Shown here piece by piece: positions 39,801 to 51,800 of a stretch of 64,000 nucleotides of DNA. The DNA is from Certhia americana (lineage: Eukaryota; Chordata; Aves; Passeriformes; Certhiidae): the NCBI GenBank assembly GCA_018697195.1, contig CM031870.1:3461700-3525699 (forward strand), read 5' to 3'. Both the position numbers and the translations under genes were made by a program. Under the pieces are notes generated by a model that saw only the letters and a list, made by a program, of their open reading frames with translations, had not been told where the DNA came from and did no database searches. Numbering within the stretch: position 1 is the first letter of the stretch; each line of letters opens with the position of its first letter.

Positions 39801-42800
39801 CTCTTCCACACCCGGAAGAGGAGGCAGGCCAAAGCAGACAAATCTTAGTAAAATGTAGCATTTTAGTGCCATTGGTTGTTCCTGTGCTCTCTCTAATTTC
39901 ATGGTGTCATACTGCAACCCTGATGGCTGCAAAATGTGTGCATGTGTTAAGGCTCAGCTGAGGTGTCATCATTGGACTACTTGCAAACAATCTCCCTTAT
40001 AGATGCTTTTAAGTTGCTTTTAAAGGGTAAGCAGTGTGAGCCTCTTAAGACAGAGGACTGGTAATCTGGAAGCTGTCCATGACTTGCTAGTAAGAATGAA
40101 TTCCCTTTTATTTTCTTGGCTTCCTGTACTTTAATTATTTTTTTTAAAAATTTGTTTGTACCCCTTTTTTTTTTCCCCCATACTGTAGGTACTGGACACT
40201 GCAGTGGCCCTGAACCAAACAGTGGAACCAAACCTGCTCGTCCTGGAGGAGATGTTCAAGAAGCAGACAGACTACCTGCATATTGTCCAGAAACTGCAAA
40301 GCCTCTTGGATGATCTGGTCAGGCAAACAACTGAGATCCCCTTTTGGAAGAATGACGAGCTGTCTTTGGAGGAGCTGGCAATTCAGATTGACCTCTATGA
40401 CTGGTACAGGTGTGTATCATGCTGTAGTGTAGAGGTTGTAGCATCTGCTTTGGCCTGTTTTACAAAAATTTTGTGCATATTCTGGGTGGCTGAGCCAAAG
40501 GCTCTGTATACTGCTGCAGGTGCTCTTGGCCCACAGAGCTGATTTGTTTCTTACAGCAGGACTGCATTCAGTTTAAATCAAAATGCACAGCTTTTTTTCC
40601 TTAAGTGTCTTTATTACCAACTGATGAGATATTTATTCTCAACATACAAAATCTGTAGTTTGTGTTCTAGCACTGGGAAAAAAACCCAGCCCCAGATACA
40701 GCTTCTGCTCTGTCCTAATAAGTGAATAAACAACACATTAAATAGAGTAGAAAATGTCACTAGTTCTGTAAGTTAGTACCACAGCCTAACATTCCTTCTT
40801 ATTAAACATATTAAATAAGATATTGCATCATTTGTATTCCACAAAAGAAAATCCCTATCCAAACATGTGGAATGAATAACTGAAGCATTTCCTAACAAAT
40901 ATCTAGGAAGTTGAAGAAGCTGCAATGCCTTTTCTTCCTCTGATGATGACGAGTGCTTGTAACATCACACTAGAAAACACTAGCAGTGTCATTTCTCAAC
41001 AGCTGTTTGCACTGAGCTTTATTGTATAAATGCTTCTACCTGCCTCAGCTTCCAATCCCACAAATACACAGAGCTCTCTGAAGATTAATCTTTGGAGGTG
41101 GTTTTGGAGAAGAGGAGTTCTGTGTTTAAGTCACAACAGCTTCTTGATCTGTGCTTTTTACACGCCAGTTTTCTTTTGCAGACTGTATTTTTGTTTGCTG
41201 CAGGTGGCTGGGATACCTGGGCCTGCTCCTGTTTAATGTCCTGATATGCTTGCTGGTGCTCTTTGGGCTCATTAGAAACTCCAGGGCCATTCTTATGGGG
41301 TAAGTCTTGACCCGGGGACAGGACATAAGGAAAAGTCAGCTGAATGCAAGTGCCTGCTAGTGGGAACCTCTACCTGTTGTCAGTTGATATCAAGGACATC
41401 TGAAACTGAACATCTTACCTTTGCCTCTGAGTGGAGAGACATTGCAGAGTGTAGCTCTGTGGAAACAGTCAGGGCTTCACACAAGAGATGTTCACAGGAA
41501 GGTTCTTGAGCTATAAAATGCAGTGCTGGTGGTGTTCATTGCCTTCATCAGAGATGAGGAACTCATCCAGGCTGTCTGCTTTCCACTGGGGAATATTGGA
41601 AGCCTCCATTTGCTGGGAGATCATAAAGTGAACATCCTTCTTTAAAATTACAGGCTTTAAAAATCTCCCCTTAATTATCTGCAGTTGGGAAGGCATTTTT
41701 TAATTGATGATAAGCATTGCATGTGTCTACACAACCTGCAGCATTGCTTTCTGTGTCACTATCTGCTCTTGTTACCTGGGGCTGTCACACCTGAGGAAAC
41801 ATTAAACTGAAAACAAGCAATGGTTTGCACAGTTATGAGAAGGAGTCTTGTTGCCATGGTGCTGCAATGTTAATGCATGTCTGTTTCTCAAAAGCACTGA
41901 AAATGCCCCATTACAGGAAAAAACTCTTCCTCCCCCTATCTTGTAGCTTGGCATATTTGGCAAAGATCCTGGTATCATAAACACAGTGACAGTTTGATAA
42001 CTGACATGGCCAAGGGTTTATCCTGGTTCGTGGTGGTGCCATTAATAATTGGAATGTGTATCCTGATTTGTTATTTACCAGATGATTTCATACCTGGCAG
42101 GTTATACAGACAAAAGTCCAAGTGTACACACAGATGGCAAACCCAGGGTTTAAATTAGAATCTCATTCCCCGTTAGCCAGAAGTTCATATTAAGGCATTC
42201 CCTAAAGGGAGCACATGGCATAAAGAAACAAATGTATCACAGCCAGGCAAGATGGTGAAATGCCAGTTTTAGATCTTTTAGCCAAGCAATCAGTTACTGA
42301 CCCAGTCATCTTCATTTAAAGTAAAACAACAAATGTGTCTTATTGATTAACATGCTCAGCTGGAGGCACCAAGCTGTGTTGTCCTTATGTCATAAACCCA
42401 CAGAACCTTGCTGATCCATGGCTGATAATTTTTGCATCCATTTGGAAAAGGCATAATAAAGTCTTTAGTGTCTCATTTCAGAGTGCAGCACAGATGTCAG
42501 TCTGGTGAAACTCCCTTACTTCTACAAGATGAGGCATAGATCCATTCACGGAATAAGGATTATTTGGAATTAAAATAAGTTAGTAAACTGAGGGATTGGT
42601 TTGGGGTTTTTTTTATGGAGACCCATAGGTTTATTTTTTTAAAGCTCTAGTATTCAATGAGACAAATGTAGCAGAAAAAAGATATGTCCCTTCCTCACAG
42701 AGATGGTTTTACTAGGTTTGAAGAAAGAATGTCTTGGTTCTGAACAGGTTTTTGTATTGTTCAGGGTGTGGGTGGGAAGGGATCTACTTATGTTTCAAAG

Positions 42801-45800
42801 CTTGAGGGAAAAAGCATCCCTAAGAGAGCAAGCCAATGTCTCTTTACTTTGAAGACAGAAACAGATAAAATGGAACTGCTTATTAGTCTGCAGCCCTGTA
42901 CCTGAGGGAGTTGAGGAGCATTATAGCCTAAATATCTCTACTACTCATACTGACAGCAAGGGTGAAGAGCTAATGTGCTGGTTGGGAAGTGCAAAAGCCT
43001 TTTCCATGAGTGTGTGCTCCTGAATGTCACTGAGAGCACTGCTCTGTCACTCCTCTGCCTTGTGTCTGCTTGACAGCAGTCACGTCCCACTGTTTCTGTC
43101 AGTAATGAGGTCCAGCTGTCAGAACAGAACTTTGAATTTGTGCAGAGATGGACTCACGTGGCAGTGGTAGGCACCTGAACTGTAGTTGCAAGCTGTTTTC
43201 CTGCAGGTGAGTGTTTCTCTTCTGGAGCAATGTGGGATTCTTGGGTGCTGTTCAGGTGCAAGGTGTCCTAACCAAGGTGTCCCACCATCTGTAGCCAGAC
43301 AGTGCTTACACCCAACAACCTCATTTACTGTAGGCACAGGAGAGATTTCTCCAATATTGGATCAATATGGTTTTGTGGGGTTTTCTTCATCTAGCATATT
43401 TTTCTTTGGGTATCTTTGAACCTGGAAAATGAAGTTCAGAATGGGAACAGTGAAAGGGATGAGACTGTAGTCAACATCTTGCCAATCTGTCTCTTGTATA
43501 GCCACCTCTGTGTCTTTGTGCCTTTGGTTTCCTTGCTAGAAGCAGGATTATACTTTGCTGCCCTACTTCTCCCTTCCCCTGTAGCCCCTGTAGGGCAGGT
43601 AATGCAGTAACCAACAGTTGGATGTGAACTTCACTGGTTGCTGCTGTCCATGACATCTAAAATAGGATTTTTTTATCTGAACATACAGTCAGTGGTTGAT
43701 AATTTCTTGGGTTTGGTAATAGACTCCAAATAATACATCTTTTGAAAGGAATGGCTTGAAATCAGAGCTGCTGCATCTGCCATCTGTCTGTCTCCCACAG
43801 GGTGTGCTTGCTTGGGGTGTTTGCCCTGATTGTCAGCTGGGGATCCCTGGGCCTGGAGCTGGCTGTCGCTGTGGTAAGTGGCTCACATCCAAATCCCATT
43901 CGCCCTTTGCTGCAGGTTTAGCAGACACCAGATTAATGTTGTGGTGTGCCTGTTTTACAGCATGATCTAAGTAACTGTCCTAGCAATTTCCATCTAGGAA
44001 AAGTCCAGAGCTGCTCCTTCTCTGTGGTGTGGTAGCTCATACTCCAGCACTGCTATGGTAGTGTAAAGCAGTGCTGCTCGGGATGGTGATGAGAGACTTC
44101 AGCATCTGAAACACCCTTAGAATAGAAGGTTCCCTGATGTTAACCTGGCTCAACTGCTCTTTGATGCTGGTGTGCTTTGATATTCCTTTTGCCTTTTGTC
44201 TTCCATCTGCCCAGGGCTCCAGTGACTTCTGTATCAACCCTGATGCTTACGTCTCCAAAGTGGTTGAAGAGAATGCAGTACTCAGTGCTGGTGAGTGCTG
44301 GGACTGGCTTTGGCACAGGATTCTGCAGCTCCAGCTGTCACACAGGAGCATGGCAGTGACTGAGAATTTTAGGCTGTATTTGAAACAGAGGAGCTGGCAT
44401 ACAGTGGGAAGCAAAATCTGTAGAGTTCTGGAAAAACAGCATTCTGGTCAGAAGTGTGCATGTATGCATCAGAATCACCTTCAGAACCTTCCTCCTGCCT
44501 TGACCCTTAGGTGGAAATAACTGATAAAATGGAGTAACAGAAGTTCCTGGATTATTTTGCTTTAAATGTTGCACACTTGAGTTTTGTTCCCCTCTCTAAC
44601 TGACAGAACTATGGCAGTAGCAGTGTGCAGTTTGAGTTGTCATTTTTAAAACTTGCTCTTGGGTCTGTATTCCTGAATCTAGCATACCTATTTTTATATC
44701 TGTTATCAACAGCTTATATATAATTTTTTTCTCTTAATGCTGTAAATAGTAACCTCTTTGAAGGATAAGTGAATGGAAACAGCTACAAAGAAGTATGAAT
44801 ATCCCTTTCCATTATAAATGGTGTATTTTGACCGCTTTGTGTATCCTGTTCCACTTAAGGCATTGCCTGCATCTCAGTGGCTTCCAGCTGAAGCGCTGAT
44901 ATATTTGGGGTTTGTTGGTCCTAGTTTAGACTGAAGTGGTTGGTGAGGTGAGAGATGCCTCCAATTTGAACCTCAGTGGGGCAAAGATGGCATTCGGAAC
45001 CATGGCTTAACAAAAAGGTGATTGGGTGCCTGCCAGCAGAGATACAATAAGTGCTGAAAAGGAGAAGTATTTTTAGGACAGAGTTTGCTGCTTAGTTTAC
45101 AAAGTTAACCTTTTTTTCCCTGCCTTCTCTCCCCAATAGTTCCTTTATGTAGTTCTGTGTATGGCCATGACACTGATTTGTAAAAGAAGCATCTTGTGTT
45201 ATTTCTGATTCTTTTTTGGTGGAACCAGAGAACTTTTGCTGTGTGTGCAGAAGGTCTGTGCTTAGCCAAATGCTGTCTCTCATTGTGCAGCTGGTAGGAA
45301 ATGAAATATGTAGCTATGGCTGAGGGTGAAGGATTTGGAAACAATAAAAACCATAATTGTCTGGGGGCAGAGTGTAGCCTAAAAGAATATGTACAAGTTA
45401 CAGATACTGCAACCCTACGTGTTATTTTTGGAGTGCCTAATTTATTGATTTTGTGGGAAGGAGATGATAGAGCCAGGCAGCTCTCTTGGCAACAAAGAAA
45501 TGTAGTGAGGGAAGAGAATGAGTGTTTAGCATAAAATGAAAATCCTCTCTTGGCTGTGAAGGTGCCAAAGATGTGGCTTCAGATGCCAAAGATGTGGCTT
45601 CAGGTGCCTAGCTGGTTTTCTGGTTCTTCCAGGAGGCAAGTGGGTCAGTGAGGCCAAGAGGGGAATATGTGATGCTATGGCCAGCTGTGTGCTGTGATAA
45701 TTTGGTAACCCAGATTAGCTCTGGAGCATGTTTGGTAACAATTAGATTGACCCTGGGGAACTAGAGAAAGGCCCCTTTGTGCTGCTTCTCCATTTCAGTT

Positions 45801-48800
45801 GTCCTTGTCTGCTGGGCTCCTGTGGTTTTCCATTGATCAGTATCGAGGCTAACAGGGAGGGCAGGGCTGACATTCCATCCCTCCTCCTGCATTCCCGAGT
45901 AGGAACAGTTGGCTCCCCGGGGGAAAACAGGCTCTGCTCCTGCAGCACCACCATTTAACAGTTGTTAGAGCTCCATAAGTAACAGGGAATGGGTCTACAG
46001 GAGGAAGAGCAGGTGCTGCCACAGGCCTGGGTTGGAAGGGTGGCCCCTCCATAGGTGCTAAGTGTGTCAGCTCCTGCTGCCAGGCATCCTGGAGCATCGG
46101 TGAGCACCTCTTCCTTTCTCCAGAAGGAAATCTGTCCAACTTCTGAGCCTGCCATTGCACCAGGCAGCTGGCTGGGAGATGACTGAATCTTCTCTCTTCC
46201 CATGTGGGTTTTCACTGCTGTGTCATAGGAAGTTAGGGAAATAGCTCTTGGTCCCCAATGTTGAGATCTTCCTGTGCATCTGAGCAGGAAGAAAAATTAT
46301 TACATGAGGACTGCTGTGTGGCAATTACACTTTAATCCCAATAAAACCTGTTTAAAAGTCCAGAATAAGTGTTAGTATCCCTTGGCTGCAAATTGTAGCA
46401 GGTGCTTTGTGATCAGCTGAGCCATATGTACAAGAGTGATGAGCACCAGGAGACTGGGACAGTCAGCTGGGAGCCAGCATCCGTGCTGTTCTCTCAGAGG
46501 GAGAGGGCCTGTTTGAAAGCTCCTGGTTCTAGTGCTTTATGCTCTCTGGGTTGCTGTCTCTGCTTTCTGCACAATGTTTTCCAACTTTAACAGCAGTATA
46601 GACTCACTAAATCAGAGTGTGAGTGGCTGAAGGGGCTGAAGGGAGATCATAGAAGAAAAACCCATGGGGAGTTATCACAGATGTGGGAATCACATCTGCT
46701 GTGAGAATCACTTCAGCTGAAGCTGGGCTGAGAGTCTTGCTGAGGTCTCTGCAGGGGTCTGGTGTGCTGGGCTGGGTGCTGCCATCTAATTTTAAGGATA
46801 TAAGAACCAACAAGTAATCCTAAGAAGCGTGGTAGTGCTGGGTCAATTTTTCTCTTTAATGACTGCTTTTAGTTGCTGTTGTTACATACAATGTCTGACA
46901 TTCAGACTGGAACTGAGTCATCAGTATTTGTAATGTGTTTTTGCTGGTGGTGGTTGTAGTTTTCACAGAAAAACAACTGAGTTGAATAGTGATCAACTAG
47001 TATGTTAATATTCTTGTTTATGTATTAATTGCTGTTTTCAAATCTGAATGGAATTAATGGAGCTGAGAATAATCTGATTAAGTGCATTATTACTGTCATG
47101 TTTTTAGCTAGAGATGTTCTTGTTTTGCAGATAAAATGTGCTGCATTAAAAAAATGATAGGAGGAGAAAAGGGAGGCAAAGAACTTTCATGAAGGTTTCT
47201 GGGAGCAAGAAATACTTAGATAATTTTGCAGAAGAAGCTGATGTATGTGCCTAACTCACCTTGTATCATTAACTGAGATAAAGCCAATGGAATTGAACAG
47301 TGCCTGTATAATCAGCTCCTACTGCTAGTAGAAAGACTTGGTGCAGTTAAGATGTTTATTTTCAAAGCAGGAGGCCATCTTCTAGTCCCATTCTTTTTCA
47401 CTGATATTATGTTATTATCAGATGACTTGTTGCATAAAATTAAATAAGAAGGCACAATCTGTCTAAACAACAGGAAGAGCTTTGCCAGACTCTCTTACCA
47501 GAAATCTGCATGGGGAACAGCCACTCTCTTCATCTGAGAGAGCTGTGAACCTCAGGGGATGGATAATGGAGCCTTTTAGCTGCGGTCCAGCCGAGCTGGT
47601 CAGGCTGGATGCTGAGGCTGAGCTGTTCAGATATAGCAGGAAAGGTTCTGGTCATGCCCAGCCTCCTAATTGGCCTCCCCCTGATGCAATCTCATCTGAA
47701 AAGTCCACAGCTGAATCAACCAAAAGACTGACACCATCACCTCCTCTATTTCCTCTCTAGAGGTAAGATCAGGACAAAGCCTCAGGTGGGGCAGTGGTGT
47801 CTGCACAGTTATTACCTGAGCTCAGAATACGCTGCAGGAAAGAGTTTGCCCAGAGAAGTGCTCTTGAGAATCTTGCAGAGCTGATGTTGGCATTGAGAAG
47901 CTGTTCTCCTGCCTGGTGTTGCTGGACTCAGAAAGCTTTGAGTGGAGGGCAAATGGGACAGTTACAAGCTCTTTGCTTTTACCAATACAAGAATATGATG
48001 TACCAGAGAAATGAAATATTATGTAGACACCTCCCTTTGCTGTCAGACTGGTGCCTTGGGGAAACAAAACTCCTGGTGGAGATCATTACCTGGGCAAGAA
48101 ACTCCAGCCAAAAGAGCTGCCTTCCTTTGGCACCACAGGTGCTTTCTCTGATGGTTGAACCCACAGAGGCAGCCTCATCTGGGTGTATAGGTAAAATGAG
48201 CACTGCTAAGAGCATGTTCAATTGGAGATGAAGAAGAGCTGGGAAAAGCTGATCTAGGTGTGAGGATTTTTTTGGGGAACTAGGATTTTTTTTTCTCATT
48301 GCTCTCTACAGACCTCACTGCCTTTTGGCAGGTGCATAATACCATTTTTGCATTTTGGCTGGGCTTTGAAGTGAGTAGTAGGTCTCCATGGTTGCAGAAG
48401 CAGTAAGTAGTTCTAGCAGCTGAATCTGTCTTTAGTAGGAAGCTCTACTTTCCTTTCTAGGAAAAATAGACTTTGCAAAAATAAAGCATTTTAGGTAGTT
48501 CCCTTCCTTGCCTTCTGCTCCCACAATGCCTATGCACCAAGAGTGAGTCAGGAGGATTGCTGCTGGAGCATGGGCAGCTGCAGATGTGACCCTGCCTAAC
48601 CCTTCTGCTATGAACTAGATTGCCTAAAGGCCAGCTTCAAAAATTAGATCAACCTTTAGGAATTTTCCTTGAGAGGAAAATGCACCAGAAAGATAATTAT
48701 AGAAAGAGATTGCCTGGAGCTGTTAGCAAAGGATGGATGAGCGTAGCTGTTTTCTGGTCAGAAATATGAGATTTGGGGATGTACAGGATACCCTCCACCA

Positions 48801-51800
48801 GCTTTAAAACAGGTGAAGGTGCCTCCTGCTCCTTCCTCTTTTCCTGGTGGCATGGAGGCAGGGGACACGGTCCTCTTAATTTCCAGGCTTTGCAGTACAG
48901 GATTACCTGAAGGCAGCTTCACTGGCTGTTGTAGCCATGATTTAAAGCACCACAGCTCGGGTTCAGTGCAGGGGAAAGCTACTCCTGATGGCTGTGCCAT
49001 TTTGGGAGGCATGTTTTATGTAGAGTGTCACACTTGTCAGCAGCAAAGCCAGTGCTACCACAGTGAATCCTTGTTGATCCTGCCTTCCAGGGTGAAGCAA
49101 GGCAAGCACTTATTTCAGTGTACTGCTTTTTGCTTCACTTGTAACCAGCAGTCTTTATCCTGAGCTTACAAGCTGCAAACTATGATATCAGGGGCTCTCA
49201 TCTCTAATCTGCCCACCAGGGACAATCCAAAAGGCCCTCAAGAAACATTTCTAGAGCTCTGCATTAGCAGTATGTCATGCAATTTTATTGCACTTAAAAA
49301 GGCGATGTAAACTTGATAACACTGTGGGAACTTAAGAGAAATTTTTAGTGGTATGTTGGTTTAAATAAATAGGTGACAAGATCACAGCTCCTTTGGGTTG
49401 CCATGTGTGCTGCTGTGGGTTGCTGTTGCCGTTCTCTCAGTGCAGGTGTGCTTTAATCCATTTTCACACAGCCATTGTGTGTGATTTATGAGGCAGGGAG
49501 GAGCAGCCCTTTCCTTGGCTCAGTCCTTGTGGACAGTCACTTCTGTGGTCTGCCCAAAGTGAGGCACAAAGCAGTTCTTGCTGCCCTCCTGTCTGCCCAG
49601 AATTTGCTAATTGCTGTTTAGAGGCTTGGCTGGGGAGATGTAAGGCATCCCAGAGAAAGGGTCGGTGGGAGGGAGATGGAGCAGCTGGCAGGAGCTGCCC
49701 CAGAGTAGGCTAATGAATTATAAATAACAGCTGTCAGGTTGCATTGCCAGCACACAGGGGCTGACAGGCTGTGTTGTAGAACTCTGTCTCCAGCGTGCTG
49801 CCTTGCCGAAAGGTGCATTCAATATTTATGGGAAGTATGGCAGAGTCAGGATACAGCCAGGTCTGCTTCCTTCACGGCTCCCCTTGCTTCTGGTTGTGCC
49901 TTTTAATGATTTCTGAGCTGGGGCTCATCAAAATAGCTGTGCAGCCTGGAATATGCATTACTGAAATTGCAGACAGAAGATTAGAAAGAATGGAGGGAAA
50001 GATGTTGGTGGAAGGGGGGCATGCAGAGGGTTTGTGTGTTTTAGGGATTTTGTAGTCTTTACCATGCCAAGGTCACCCTTGATTTTGCTGAGCTGGCATG
50101 CCCATATTCATCTGAAGAGGAACTGTAAATGTTTGAGCAATAATCTAAAGGTATTGGATGATCAAGTCTTTCAGAGCTTCCTTCCTTGATAACGCTATTG
50201 AGGATGGCAGGGGAAAGCCTGGTATTTATAATTTGTGTGTGCTGGCAGTTGATGTAGTCTTTTAGAGGGCTCATGAGGGCACTAGGCTGGTTTGAATGAA
50301 GAGGAACACAGCTGTGTCTTCAGGCCTGGAAACAAATTATGTTGTTAGCAGAGCACAGTAACAGTCCTATCTGGAAGTCTGAGTATGTCCTCCCTGTACT
50401 GTAGTTGAACTTGCCCTAGACTGATGTCTTGTCCTATGTGATGGATAGTGACAACTTGTGAATAAAACTTTTTCTGTGTTCCATCTAACTTTAAGTGGAG
50501 CAGACCCTTACTGCAAAACTGAAATGATGTACCTGGCCTGACTTTCTTCTCTCGTGTCTTCACAGAGACTCTCCGCTATTACATGACCTGTAGTGCTGGG
50601 TACCCCAACCCCTTCCAGCAGGTGAGTGTGAGCACCTGAGCTCCTTCTACCCCTGGGTCTCCTCACCCTGCAGTGTGCAGGTTAAGTGCTCTTGGTGCCA
50701 GCATGAAGCCAGGGACAGGGTGTTTGCTTTTGGGAGCACTCTGGCTGTTGGTAAAGCTTTGGCAGCTACTTCCCAGCTGTGCAGGAGGTGGCACTGTGAT
50801 TTCGTGAGGAGTTTTTTCCAACTTTATCACTGCCTGTATGGCTTCAGGTCCAGAAAACCCCCTTAGAAGGGCCTATGTGTAATGTGGTGAGAGCCATGGC
50901 TTTGTTGGTATCTCTGTTTACAAGGCACTTGTCTAAAGAGCAGCCATGTAGAGACACAGAACCACAATAAATGCCAGGTTGGGAAACTCTCTAATTCCTG
51001 CTTTGAATCTCTTCTTGAGGGTTCTTTTGGGTTCAACAGTGGTAACGCTCCACTCCCAAAAATGCAGCCACTTCTGTGGGTGAAGGAGTGTTCTTCACAA
51101 ATGCCTCTTACAAACCTTTGAACATCCAAGAGGTTTATCCTGAAGTATAAATGTGAGTCATTATTCTTTTGTGTGGGGGCAGAAGAACAGCACCTGGGCC
51201 CATTCCAAATTTTGTCGTATGTATCAGAGGCCAGAATGGGCCCACACCACCCACCATTTGGCAGACACCAGCTGCTTCACCATTTATATTTAGGGTTTTT
51301 TTAAAATCTTGTCTTCCTCTGTTTTAAAGGGTGGGGTAAGAACACTTCAGGCTGTGGTTTGATGCACCTCTGCCATCTGTTGCATTTCTGGTTGCTCTGT
51401 GTACTCCCTGCGTGTGAAATTCTCATGGTGCTTTAAAGGGTTGTAAAGGCAGCACCCTAATACAAAAAGCTTCTACTGTTAACATTATGTCTTTTTCATT
51501 CATCTGAGTTAGTAAAAAAATCCAGCTGTGTTCTGTGGTGAGAACTTGAGTGCTTTGTGTCTTTTCTTTTCTCCTTCCCTTCTGTCCTAGAGCCAGCCCC
51601 AGCTGTGTGTACATTTTTTTTGTGTATGTATTTTGTTCTTTGTTTATGGATTTGTGTTTTTTGGGATTTTTTTCCTTTTGGTTCTTCCCTTCTCCTCTTC
51701 TCTCTGTACTTCTTCCAGTTAGCTAAAAGTCAAACTTAACCCTCTTGCAGCTGCACTCATGTCAGTTGGGACATCTTTAACGAGTACCATTCATACAGAT

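Noticed and set aside
46600..46660. Possible reverse-oriented CR1 end
   Set aside because: A faint resemblance to the reverse complement of the CR1 3' end (TCAGAGTG, GGCTGAAGG, GGAGATCAT), too short and diverged to support without an alignment.
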